NCBI GenBank assembly: GCA_937924555.1
Contig: CALDSN010000036.1
Coordinates: forward strand, 1-8,050
Direction: 5' to 3'
Source of the DNA: an uncultured bacterium
GTDB lineage: Bacteria > Cloacimonadota > Cloacimonadia > Cloacimonadales > Cloacimonadaceae
DNA length: 8,050 bases
Shown here: positions 1 through 6,434 of the stretch, one piece after another
How positions within the stretch are numbered: position 1 is the first letter of the stretch
Layout of the letters: each line of letters begins with the position of its first letter
Translations under genes and position numbers: made by a program
Notes under the pieces: model-generated
Database searches by the model: none
What the model saw: only the letters and a program-made list of their open reading frames with translations
What the model was told of the DNA's origin: nothing

Positions 1-1
1 T

Positions 2-1021
2 TCTCCCGGCGCGGATGCCCCTGATGCAGCATTCATGGGTATCTTCTCGGAAGATCTCGATTTCCCCAAAGCTCAAGAATTAGGCTATAAAGGTTATTAT
101 GGCGTTCTTATTACCGGTGTTGTTGCCGGTTCCCCTGCTTGGAACCAACGCCTGCAAGAGAATGACATAATCCTCAGCATAGATAAAAAAGAAGTGACTA
201 ACTTCGCTACTTTCGAAAGACTCCGTAAGCAATACCGTGCCGGTGACACCGTTGCCTTGGAACTGTTCCGTAACGGCGAAATCATGAACATGAACTTCAC
301 CTTTGGCAGTCGCGAAACCAAAGCCCCTGAAGCAGAAGGCGAAGAACCGGTGCAAAAACCCAAGAAATCTGCCGGTTACGGCGGTGGAACCTGGATACCC
401 ATGTGGTTCGATACAGACATGACTGATGTAAACAATGTCATATCCGCTATGGGCTTCGGCAAGTTCCCTGAAGACGGCATCCTTATGCAAGGCATCGGTG
501 GTAAGCTACCCGTAGGTAAAGGCTTCTTCTTAGGCGGTCAGGTTACCAGCTTTGAAGAGAACAAGAAGATACTGGAGCCTGTTGTAGGTAGCAACTACCA
601 TATCTGGATGCGCTACGAAAACACCATGGGTGGTGTAACTCTGGACAAACGCATCCCCATCACCAAGAACTTCATCACCAGCGCAGGCTTAATGCTTGGT
701 GGTGCCAGCCACACCATTGAAATCCAAAAGAGCAACTCCAACTATGATTGGACAAACTGGGCACCAACCTTCCTGAACAGCAATAACACCCATTCCGTTG
801 CCTCTCGTGAATACCTTGTGGTGCAACCTCGTGCTGAATTCATGTATCGCTTGCTTCCTTGGTTCGGTCTTCGTGCCGAAGCAGGTTACACCTATGGCTA
901 CTCCCCCAAAGAAGGCTGGAGAGTTAAAGGCTTAAATGGCGAGAACTTTGAAGTTCTGCATTCACCCGACACTGAGTATCAAGGCTTGAATGTAAGCATC
1001 GGCCCCTGGTTCGGGTTCTAA
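2..1021 (+). CDS. PDZ-domain protein with beta-rich C-terminal domain, 5' end cut by the window edge
   Basis: The reading frame is open from base 2, with 11 codons before the first ATG at 35, so the true start lies outside the window and the ATG is probably internal. Counting from that Met, residues about 1-91 form a PDZ domain: a GYYGVLI ligand-loop motif (19-25), then GSPAWNQRLQENDIILSID (32-50). An acidic/Pro/Lys linker (about 94-113) leads to a Gly/aromatic-rich region (about 116-328) opening with GGGTW and ending in WFGF. Alternating hydrophobic residues and the terminal Phe suggest beta structure, perhaps a small barrel or an envelope-associated beta sheet. PDZ domains usually bind C-terminal peptides; partner and substrate are unknown. 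No protease domain is visible in the part present, although one could lie upstream. The gene ends 36 bases before an intrinsic terminator. PDZ is confident; the C-terminal assignment is inference. Confidence 0.85.
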   Translation, partial: SPGADAPDAAFMGIFSEDLDFPKAQELGYKGYYGVLITGVVAGSPAWNQRLQENDIILSIDKKEVTNFATFERLRKQYRAGDTVALELFRNGEIMNMNFTFGSRETKAPEAEGEEPVQKPKKSAGYGGGTWIPMWFDTDMTDVNNVISAMGFGKFPEDGILMQGIGGKLPVGKGFFLGGQVTSFEENKKILEPVVGSNYHIWMRYENTMGGVTLDKRIPITKNFITSAGLMLGGASHTIEIQKSNSNYDWTNWAPTFLNSNNTHSVASREYLVVQPRAEFMYRLLPWFGLRAEAGYTYGYSPKEGWRVKGLNGENFEVLHSPDTEYQGLNVSIGPWFGF

Positions 1022-1056
1022 ACTTTCCCAAAAGCAATCCCCCTAAACATCCTGCG

Positions 1057-1092
1057 AAAAGCCCTCTCCTCCCCGGTGAGGGTTTTTCTTTT
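1057..1092 (+). terminator. Intrinsic terminator of the PDZ gene
   Basis: The stem CCCTC (1062-1066) pairs with GAGGG (1078-1082), with an 11-base C-rich loop. AAAAG on the left can extend pairing into the run of five T at 1083-1087, which is followed by C and four more T. It sits 36 bases after the stop codon of the PDZ gene. Confidence 0.75.
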
Positions 1093-1111
1093 ACCCCCAT
1101 ATTCTGGATAC

Positions 1112-1140
1112 TAAAAAAGGCGGGTAACTCACACCCGCCT
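1112..1140 (-). terminator. Intrinsic terminator of the four-gene minus-strand operon
   Basis: A perfect 8-base inverted repeat, AGGCGGGT (1118-1125) and ACCCGCCT (1133-1140), surrounds a 7-base loop. Read on the minus strand the GC-rich hairpin is followed by a run of six T (complement of 1113-1118). It lies 20 bases beyond the stop codon of the last operon gene and is separate from the plus-strand terminator next to it. Confidence 0.85.
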
Positions 1141-1160
1141 AAATCACTGACTGCTTATAG

Positions 1161-2087
1161 TTACAATAAGGATTTGATAAACAGCGGTAGCATTATCTCA
1201 TGATGCCCAATGAAGTAATACCCCTTACCCCCTGTTTCCACCGGTCGCTGCACTACATTCACTCTTGCACGATAGTGCATGTTCATATCGAACACAGCTG
1301 TACTGAAGTTCTTCACACTCCCCGTCACATTCCTTGCCACGGTTAAGGCTTTCAGGAACACCTCCGGCACTATCACAGCCGAGCCAAAGTTCAGGAACAC
1401 TCCTCCCTCATCAAGCTTTGCCACTTCGGCACAGAATATCCTGAAATCCCTTAGGGAGCACTCACCGATTGCCGCACCATCCGCATGGGGGCTTTGGTGG
1501 ATTATGTCCGTACCAATTGCCACCTGCACACATAGCGGAATATTCATCCGATACGCAGCAGCAAGTAAGGACAGCTCTTTATTGGGAGCAGCTTCGTTTA
1601 TCACCAGTCCAAGTGCTTCACCCAAGCCCATCTCGTTCATGGCACCTTTAACTATGGCGGAATTAATCCCATACGAGGTCTCCTCCGCCATGCCAAACGA
1701 GCCATCCTTCAAGGCTTGAGACACATCCTCGGAGGTCTGTCCAAAGAAAGCAATCTCATAATCATGTATCGCAACCGAACCATTACATACCAATGCACCT
1801 ACATAACCGCTTTCCATCAGCTCAATTATCAGCGGAGCCAAGCCACATTTGATAACATGCCCACCTAAGCCGATAATCAGCGGTTTTCCCATTGCTTTGG
1901 CTTTGCGGCAAGCCGTCACCAATTCCTTCAGGTCTTTTGCACTAAGGATATCCGGCAAACAATCCAAGAAATCACTGGTATCAACATATCCTGTTCTTGC
2001 AAAGGCACTTTTATCCACTTTACTATATCTTTCTTTTACGGAATAGGTCTTAATGTTGTCTAATTCGATTTCCCGGTATTTACTCAC
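1161..2087 (-). CDS. Deoxyhypusine-synthase-like protein of unknown function
   Basis: This 308-residue soluble protein has no signal peptide. It looks like the bacterial branch related to deoxyhypusine synthase, an NAD-binding Rossmann-type fold. Visible blocks: GLGGHVIKCG (73-82), VCNGSVAIHDYEIAFFGQTSEDV in pieces over 100-122, AIGTDIIHQSP (190-200), ADGAAIG (202-208), LNFGSAVIVPEVFLKA (232-247) and a C-terminal GGKGYYFIGHHEIMLPLF (286-303). True deoxyhypusine synthase transfers aminobutyl from spermidine to eIF5A through an active lysine in a WGK motif. That motif is absent here; the GGK at 286-288 might be a counterpart but I cannot align it. Bacteria generally lack eIF5A, so the substrate is unknown. 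The start is GTG, overlapping the upstream queH stop by 8 bases (GTGAGTAA), with a well-placed GAGGA Shine-Dalgarno sequence. It is the last gene of the operon. The coding call is firm; the family call is moderate. Confidence 0.8.
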   Translation of the reverse strand: MSKYREIELDNIKTYSVKERYSKVDKSAFARTGYVDTSDFLDCLPDILSAKDLKELVTACRKAKAMGKPLIIGLGGHVIKCGLAPLIIELMESGYVGALVCNGSVAIHDYEIAFFGQTSEDVSQALKDGSFGMAEETSYGINSAIVKGAMNEMGLGEALGLVINEAAPNKELSLLAAAYRMNIPLCVQVAIGTDIIHQSPHADGAAIGECSLRDFRIFCAEVAKLDEGGVFLNFGSAVIVPEVFLKALTVARNVTGSVKNFSTAVFDMNMHYRARVNVVQRPVETGGKGYYFIGHHEIMLPLFIKSLL

Positions 2088-2616
2088 GATACCTATCCTC
2101 TTCGCTGAATATACATCCGCAATACTGCTGGCGATACATCCCTTCGGCTTTGGAAAGCTTTATCCCTTCATGCCAAAGGCTGCGCCAGTCATCATAATAG
2201 AACTCAACCCCATAACGCTCCGCCATCTGCTTTGCCGTATGCACGATAAGCTCATGCTTTTGATATCTACTGTAGAGCAATGTACTGCTAAACGCATCAA
2301 AGCCATTTTCCGCAGCTACCTTGGCAACGCTTTCCAGCCTTACTTCATAGCAATACTCACACCGTGAGGAAATGCCATGTAAAGTCTCCAGCAGAAACGG
2401 AACCAAGCCATAGCGGTTCTCTTCTATCAGGCTTATCCCCTCTTTGGCGCAATACTCCCGTAAAGTATCTCTGCGCAATTGATACTCACGCAGGGGATGG
2501 ATATTGGGATTGAACCAATAGGAACTCACCTCATGCCCCGCATCCCGCAAACGCTGATACGGTGCTATAAAACAAGGTGCACAACATGTGTGCACCAACA
2601 ACTTAAGATCGGACAT
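2080..2616 (-). CDS. queH: Epoxyqueuosine reductase QueH
   Basis: QueH (the former DUF208 family) performs the last step of queuosine synthesis, reducing epoxyqueuosine to queuosine at the wobble position of GUN tRNAs. It replaces the unrelated cobalamin-dependent QueG. The 178 residues match the usual length of the family and carry its cysteine signature: HTCCAPC (C11, C12, C15), WFNPNIHPLREY (34-45), RCEYCYEVRL (85-94, with C86 and C89), FSSTLLYSRYQKHE (109-122) and MYRQQYCGCIFS (160-171, with C166 and C168). These cysteines are expected to hold the iron-sulfur and iron centres. The ATG overlaps the end of the upstream PAS gene by 14 bases and has no strong Shine-Dalgarno sequence, so translation is probably coupled. 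The start is favoured because family members begin a few residues before CCAPC. No other queuosine gene is in the window. Confidence 0.93.
   Translation of the reverse strand: MSDLKLLVHTCCAPCFIAPYQRLRDAGHEVSSYWFNPNIHPLREYQLRRDTLREYCAKEGISLIEENRYGLVPFLLETLHGISSRCEYCYEVRLESVAKVAAENGFDAFSSTLLYSRYQKHELIVHTAKQMAERYGVEFYYDDWRSLWHEGIKLSKAEGMYRQQYCGCIFSEEDRYRE
2096..2101 (-). promoter_or_regulatory. Ribosome binding site that supports the GTG start
   Basis: On the minus strand AGAGGA ends eight bases before GTG at 2087-2085. It lies inside the last codons of queH, so the GTG start is likely translated by coupling with queH. This supports GTG over any downstream ATG. Confidence 0.6.
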
Positions 2617-2938
2617 AATGTGGCATTTCTACCGGCAGGACAATGGACATCTCCACCACTCCCGCGATATTGCCATCTATAAACCATGGCTGCTGATGGA
2701 TAAGCTTCTTTTGCCCATCCTTCTCAATGGTATAGCTGTGTGGTTCGCCGGTAGCCAGCATCTTGCGTATCAACACATTGCAATGCTCTGGGTGGTAATC
2801 GTACAAGCTTTTCCCAATCAGCTCAGCACCTCCGTACTTAGCGAAGGTGCTAACTGCCTTGTCATTCATTTCGGTAATAATCCCCTCTACATCACAAACA
2901 GTGATAGCTGCGGGGAACTCTTTAATCCAAGCGTGCAT
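2603..2938 (-). CDS. Stand-alone PAS-domain protein
   Basis: The 111-residue protein is a single PAS domain with no output domain. Characteristic blocks are EFPAAITVCDVEGIITEMND (7-26, cap and first strands), GGAELIGKSLYDYHPE (36-51), YTIEKDGQKKLIHQQPWF (69-86) and VVEMSIVLPVEMPHYVR (94-110). Small free-standing PAS proteins of this type occur in anaerobes and are of unproven function; PAS domains bind a ligand or cofactor, or mediate dimerisation. No signal peptide or membrane segment is seen, so it is cytoplasmic. Its ATG overlaps the stop of the acyl-CoA dehydrogenase gene by one base (TAATG), with an AAGGA Shine-Dalgarno sequence in the end of that gene, so the two are translationally coupled. 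It may sense redox state or a metabolite for the operon, but that is inference. Confidence 0.88.
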   Translation of the reverse strand: MHAWIKEFPAAITVCDVEGIITEMNDKAVSTFAKYGGAELIGKSLYDYHPEHCNVLIRKMLATGEPHSYTIEKDGQKKLIHQQPWFIDGNIAGVVEMSIVLPVEMPHYVRS

Positions 2939-4083
2939 TAGAATTCCTTCAGGATGTTTGCCGCAACGATACTACGTTGAATCTGGTTAGTTCCTTCGTA
3001 GATTTGCAATATCTTGGCATCGCGCATCATCTTTTCCACGGGATACTCTTTCATATATCCATATCCACCAAGGATTTGCACGGCATCTGTGGTAACTTTC
3101 ATGGCAACATCCGAAGCGAAATACTTACACATTGCGCTTTCTTTGGAATAGTTCTTGGCACCTGAATCCACCATTCTGGCAGTCTGCATCACCAAGGCTC
3201 TGGCGGCTTCGATCTGGGTTGCCATATCTGCCAACATGAATTGGATGGCTTGAAAGCTGGAGATGGGTTTACCAAACTGCTCGCGCTCTTTAGAATATTT
3301 AATTGCCACTTCATAAGCTCCGCGAGCCACACCGACTGCCTGCGCACCAACCATCGGACGCGACTTATCGAAAACCTTCATGGCTGTGATAAATCCTGTA
3401 CCTTCGCGCCCCAACAGGTTTTCCGCAGGGATAACGCAATCTTCGAAAATCAGCTCACGGGTGGAGTTAGCTCTGATACCCATCTTATTCTCTTTTTTGC
3501 CGAAGCTGAAACCGGGCGTGCCCTTTTCCACCACAAACACCGAGCAACCGCGTGCCCCTTTGCTGGGATCGGTCATGGCAAACACGGTATAAATCTCCGC
3601 TTCACCGCCATTGGAAATCCACTGCTTGGTACCATTCAGCACATAGGTGTCGCCCACTTTCCGTGCAGTAGTGCTCATTGCGCCCACATCCGAGCCGGCA
3701 TTGGCTTCGGTAAGCCCGAAAGCCGCAAGTCTATCTCCCGCAGCAATCTGGGATAGGTACTTCTGCTTTTGCTCTTCGCTACCGGCAATCAGGATGGGAT
3801 ACATGCCCAATCCCGTTACCCCAAAAGCCAAAGATATGCCCATATCCACAGCACAAAGCTCTTCGGTAACGATAGCCAAATCCGCAACCTTACCGCTAAT
3901 TCCGCCGTATTCCTCAGGAATAAGCACGGCAAACAGGTCACTTTGCTTCATAATCTCCACGATGTCCCAGGGGAAAATCCCTTCTTGATCATAGTGTTCG
4001 GAGAGGGGTTTAATCTTTTCCACAGCTATTCTTTTTGCGATTTCTTGCATCTCTAACTGGTCTTCTGTCAAAAAGTAATTCAT
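2938..4083 (-). CDS. Acyl-CoA dehydrogenase, short-chain (butyryl-CoA dehydrogenase-like)
   Basis: This FAD-dependent enzyme oxidises an acyl-CoA to the trans-2-enoyl-CoA, or runs in reverse in fermenters, normally exchanging electrons with electron-transfer flavoprotein. At 381 residues it has the full length of the short-chain family. Both classical signatures are intact: GLTEANAGSDVGA (123-135) and the pattern beginning QILGGYGY (336-355). The catalytic base is Glu363 in IYEGTNQIQR (361-370). The N-terminal helical domain, central beta domain (WISNGG, 155-160) and C-terminal helical domain are all present. Chain-length preference cannot be read from sequence with certainty. Its AGGAG site lies seven bases before the ATG. 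It is first in the four-gene minus-strand operon and no etfAB genes lie beside it, so the redox partner must be encoded elsewhere. Confidence 0.95.
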   Translation of the reverse strand: MNYFLTEDQLEMQEIAKRIAVEKIKPLSEHYDQEGIFPWDIVEIMKQSDLFAVLIPEEYGGISGKVADLAIVTEELCAVDMGISLAFGVTGLGMYPILIAGSEEQKQKYLSQIAAGDRLAAFGLTEANAGSDVGAMSTTARKVGDTYVLNGTKQWISNGGEAEIYTVFAMTDPSKGARGCSVFVVEKGTPGFSFGKKENKMGIRANSTRELIFEDCVIPAENLLGREGTGFITAMKVFDKSRPMVGAQAVGVARGAYEVAIKYSKEREQFGKPISSFQAIQFMLADMATQIEAARALVMQTARMVDSGAKNYSKESAMCKYFASDVAMKVTTDAVQILGGYGYMKEYPVEKMMRDAKILQIYEGTNQIQRSIVAANILKEF

Positions 4084-4090
4084 ATCATAT

Positions 4091-4095
4091 CTCCT
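4091..4095 (-). promoter_or_regulatory. Shine-Dalgarno site of the acyl-CoA dehydrogenase gene
   Basis: AGGAG on the minus strand is seven bases from the ATG at 4083-4081. It fixes the operon's first start codon. Confidence 0.75.
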
Positions 4096-4122
4096 ATATT
4101 ATCATAGCTTTATGTGCGTGTC

Positions 4123-4163
4123 ATCCTACCCGGACAGGGCATTATGTGTCAACCACTTTTTTT
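4123..4163 (-). promoter_or_regulatory. Promoter of the minus-strand operon
   Basis: On the minus strand a perfect -35 hexamer TTGACA (complement of 4147-4152) is followed by 18 bases and TAGGAT (complement of 4123-4128), which matches four of six -10 positions. A run of seven A lies just upstream of the -35 (complement of 4157-4163), resembling an UP element. Transcription would start near 4116, giving a leader of about 33 bases that includes the Shine-Dalgarno site. The -35 is strong; the -10 is weaker. Confidence 0.55.
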
Positions 4164-4183
4164 CCCTGCTTCTTGCCTATTGG

Positions 4184-4275
4184 GTTGCCCTTGAGATACG
4201 GTTGCGATTCCCAGCACTCTACTGGGAGGCGCAACGGCATCTCAAGCGTAACTGCCCAAGCAAGCCCTTGGCAAC
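4184..4275. repeat. Imperfect palindrome able to form a long branched hairpin
   Basis: The arms 4190-4206 and 4230-4246 (left arm beginning CTTGAGAT) are reverse complements at 15 of 17 positions. Inside them TCCCAG (4209-4214) and CTGGGA (4222-4227) form a second perfect stem around a 7-base loop. Outside, GTTGCC (4184-4189) pairs with GGCAAC (4270-4275) and continues straight into the left arm. No T run follows on either strand, so it is not a simple terminator, and no convincing gene covers it. It could be a dispersed intergenic repeat of REP/MITE type, a structured RNA, or a remnant of one. Confidence 0.6.
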
Positions 4276-4350
4276 AACCAACAAACTCCCAAACCTAAGC
4301 TCACTCTTCAGCAACCATTTTCTTACTCTTTTCCAATAGCTTACGCTCTT

Positions 4351-4408
4351 CACCCTCTCACGACCCTCTCACGACTCTCTCAGTTGACGAGAGGGTCACG
4401 AGAGAGTC
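4351..4408. repeat. Compound direct and inverted repeat with an 11-base period
   Basis: Three direct units start at 4353, 4364 and 4375: CCCTCTCACGA twice exactly, then a diverged CTCTCTCAGTT. After the centre (AGTTGAC, 4382-4388) come two inverted units, GAGAGGGTC (4389-4397) and GAGAGAGTC (4400-4408), also 11 bases apart. GACCCTCTC (4362-4370) and GACTCTCTC (4373-4381) each have an exact reverse complement on the right. As RNA, the nested pairing has one G-U in the inner stem and one mismatch in the outer. The period is about one helical turn, so a protein binding site array is possible, as is a dispersed hairpin repeat. Confidence 0.7.
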
Positions 4409-4428
4409 AGGTTAGGATGGCGTGAGGA

Positions 4429-4444
4429 AAGCTCAAGAGAGCTT
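4429..4444. repeat. Small perfect inverted repeat
   Basis: AAGCTC (4429-4434) and GAGCTT (4439-4444) enclose the four bases AAGA. It abuts the possible -35 of the surface-protein gene, so it may be an operator. A chance occurrence is possible. Confidence 0.35.
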
Positions 4445-4470
4445 GCCGAAAACTTTGAATGAGTTATTAT
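4443..4470 (+). promoter_or_regulatory. Possible promoter of the surface-protein gene
   Basis: TTGCCG (4443-4448, four of six matches) is followed after 16 bases by TATTAT (4465-4470, five of six). The leader would be about 65 bases. The match is modest and AT-rich alternatives overlap it. Confidence 0.3.
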
Positions 4471-4540
4471 ATGAATGTATGCGGTTGAGCAAGGTGTGCG
4501 AATGCGCTTTGGCGAAGAACAGCCGTAACAAGGAGCTTAT

Positions 4541-6412
4541 ATGACACAACAACTAAAAGGCAATATCAAACTTGGTTTCTGGATTGTCTCTATGCTTATG
4601 GTATTTCCTGCTTTGATGTTCGGGCAGACAGTATTCAGCTTTTCAGTAGCCAATCTTGAAGCATACGACCGCACGGGAAATTGGGCATACGATGCAGATA
4701 ACCCGGGTTTCCCCTCAGGTGATACGCAACACTTCACTTTTAACGCCACTTCGCCACACTATTATGCCGAGAAAAAGGTGCATGCCGGCACCACTCCCGG
4801 TAAAGTTACCGCTATAACATGTTTGGCAGCAGATCCAAGCCTTGCGCCCAGTCCCTCGCTGTTAAACCTCTATTTCAAGAATCTGGACAATAGCAGCTCA
4901 GATTTTGAGCTGGTTTCTTTCACCCGGGTAAACACCACCAATCCGCTTGGTAACTGGTATGCAGCAGGTGAAGCAGGAGATGTGCGAGTTTACTCTAATG
5001 CGAAAGGGCAATTGGAATACAACGGGGTGCCAAAACTATATTTGAAGAAAGCGACCTTTGTTATCACCACTCCCTATCCCAATCAAGCAAGCATGCGCCT
5101 TATCCCCGGGATGGGAGGCTGGACAGGCAACATCGGTAATGGAGGTGCCTTGGGCTTACCACAAACAGGATATGGCTTTGGAGAGCTGGACACAACTTTA
5201 TCTGATCCTGCCTGGCTGGCACCCTTTGCCGCATCCAACTATATGGTGGACATGAACATGGTTGGTATATTATCTACCACCAACACCCAAATGGCATGGT
5301 TTAATTTTACTCTCAATATTGCTCCTGCGGCATTGCCGGAGAATTCTGCCAATACCATTGTGGATTTAAGCACCCTTGCACCGGGCAATCCTGTCCCGAT
5401 TCCCTTTGCCAACCAGAATGCAAACGTGAATTTGAATGAAGGAACCAAAGGCGGTGCAACAGCTAATTTAAGCACCTTTTACGTGAACGAAATCAAGCAA
5501 ACTCCCGCAGGAAACTTCCCCGGTGATTTACCGCAAAAAGCCTCTAAATATTGGCAAATCGGCTCTACTTTAAGCACTTTTTCGGCTGATGTGAGGTTTA
5601 CCAACTTAGCCAAGGCAAATGAAGATTGGATTATGGTAACAAGGGTGATTGGCACAAGTCAATGGTATAAAATTCCTGAATTTGTGGCACTGGGGCTTAA
5701 TGCCTTGGATGCGAACATGCAGTTCAGCCCATGGAATGGAAGCTATTGGGAAGTAAAAAATGTGCAGCGGGCACTCGAATTCTCGCTTGCCTCACCCGAT
5801 GTGCCCTTAGCGGTTACCTTGTCCTCCTTTTCTGCAAGCATAAACAGCGGTAACATGATAGCTCTGGCTTGGGCCACCTCTGCCGAAACAGCGCTTAGGG
5901 GATTTAAGGTATATTACAACAGCACTGCCGCGGAAAATGAGGCAATATGCCTAAGCCCGTCGGTTATTGAAGCACAGAATATCAGCAGCGGAGCTAATTA
6001 TAGCTTCGTGGCTAGCACTATTAGCGACCCTGGAACATATTACTTCTGGTTGGAGGTTGTTTCTCTGGATGGCAGCAGCGAAATGTTTGGGCCTATAAGT
6101 AAGTCTTTGGAAAGCGGTTTCATACCACCGTTGCCCGGGAGAAGCTCCCTGGGGGATGCATATCCCAATCCTTTCCGCAAGGGAAGCGAATCCCGTTTTG
6201 AAGTTCAGCTTAAAGCCGGCGAACAAGGCGAAGTAAACATCTACAATGTTACGGGACAGGTAATTAAGACCATGAAAGTGGATGAAGGAATTCAGCAAAT
6301 AAACTGGGATGGTAAAGACAAACACGGGAATAGCTGTGGAAGCGGAATATACTTCTACAAGCTTAGCACTCCCTCAGTATCTCAGACCAAGAAGATGGTT
6401 ATCTTCAAGTAA
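4541..6412 (+). CDS. Secreted surface protein with C-terminal FlgD-like / T9SS-type sorting domain
   Basis: The 623-residue precursor starts with a signal peptide: Lys at 6 and 10, a hydrophobic core (11-27) and a likely cleavage site around FGQ-T (27-30). Residues about 30-415 match no domain I recognise; they are rich in Asn, Ser, Thr, Gly and aromatic residues, as in beta-rich extracellular proteins. From about 422 (PLAVTLSSFSA) to about 525 an Ig/fibronectin-III-like beta domain is likely. The last 83 residues (541-623) begin YPNPF, include VNIYNVTGQVI and GSGIYFYKL, and end KKMVIFK, the pattern of C-terminal sorting domains in Bacteroidota, Cloacimonadota and relatives. It is probably exported across the outer membrane and attached to the surface or released. 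An AGGAG site lies five bases before the ATG. It appears monocistronic, with a terminator 22 bases after the stop. The ligand or substrate is unknown. Confidence 0.9.
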   Translation: MTQQLKGNIKLGFWIVSMLMVFPALMFGQTVFSFSVANLEAYDRTGNWAYDADNPGFPSGDTQHFTFNATSPHYYAEKKVHAGTTPGKVTAITCLAADPSLAPSPSLLNLYFKNLDNSSSDFELVSFTRVNTTNPLGNWYAAGEAGDVRVYSNAKGQLEYNGVPKLYLKKATFVITTPYPNQASMRLIPGMGGWTGNIGNGGALGLPQTGYGFGELDTTLSDPAWLAPFAASNYMVDMNMVGILSTTNTQMAWFNFTLNIAPAALPENSANTIVDLSTLAPGNPVPIPFANQNANVNLNEGTKGGATANLSTFYVNEIKQTPAGNFPGDLPQKASKYWQIGSTLSTFSADVRFTNLAKANEDWIMVTRVIGTSQWYKIPEFVALGLNALDANMQFSPWNGSYWEVKNVQRALEFSLASPDVPLAVTLSSFSASINSGNMIALAWATSAETALRGFKVYYNSTAAENEAICLSPSVIEAQNISSGANYSFVASTISDPGTYYFWLEVVSLDGSSEMFGPISKSLESGFIPPLPGRSSLGDAYPNPFRKGSESRFEVQLKAGEQGEVNIYNVTGQVIKTMKVDEGIQQINWDGKDKHGNSCGSGIYFYKLSTPSVSQTKKMVIFK

Positions 6413-6434
6413 TCCATTGTCTTCAGTGAAAATC

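Noticed and set aside
35..37. ATG at 35 as the true start of the PDZ gene
   Set aside because: The frame is open upstream to the window edge, no Shine-Dalgarno site precedes it, and the PDZ domain would lack its leading strand.
80..490. 136-codon open frame on the minus strand
   Set aside because: It is antisense to the PDZ domain, whose motifs are unmistakable in the plus frame.
1062..1140. One bidirectional terminator
   Set aside because: The sequence holds two distinct hairpins, each with its own T run on the correct strand, so two terminators explain it better.
3241..3756. 171-codon open frame on the plus strand
   Set aside because: It lies wholly antisense to the well-supported acyl-CoA dehydrogenase gene, has no Shine-Dalgarno site, and its translation has no domain-like pattern.
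4190..4246. An intrinsic terminator
   Set aside because: The palindrome has no T run after it on either strand and lies upstream of, not after, both flanking genes.
4035..4339. Two overlapping plus-strand open frames (87 and 75 codons) across the intergenic region
   Set aside because: They run through the large palindrome and one begins inside the dehydrogenase gene; neither has a ribosome binding site or a protein-like composition.
4351..4408. A short CRISPR array
   Set aside because: The units are only 11 bases, directly adjacent without spacers, and partly inverted; no cas gene is near.
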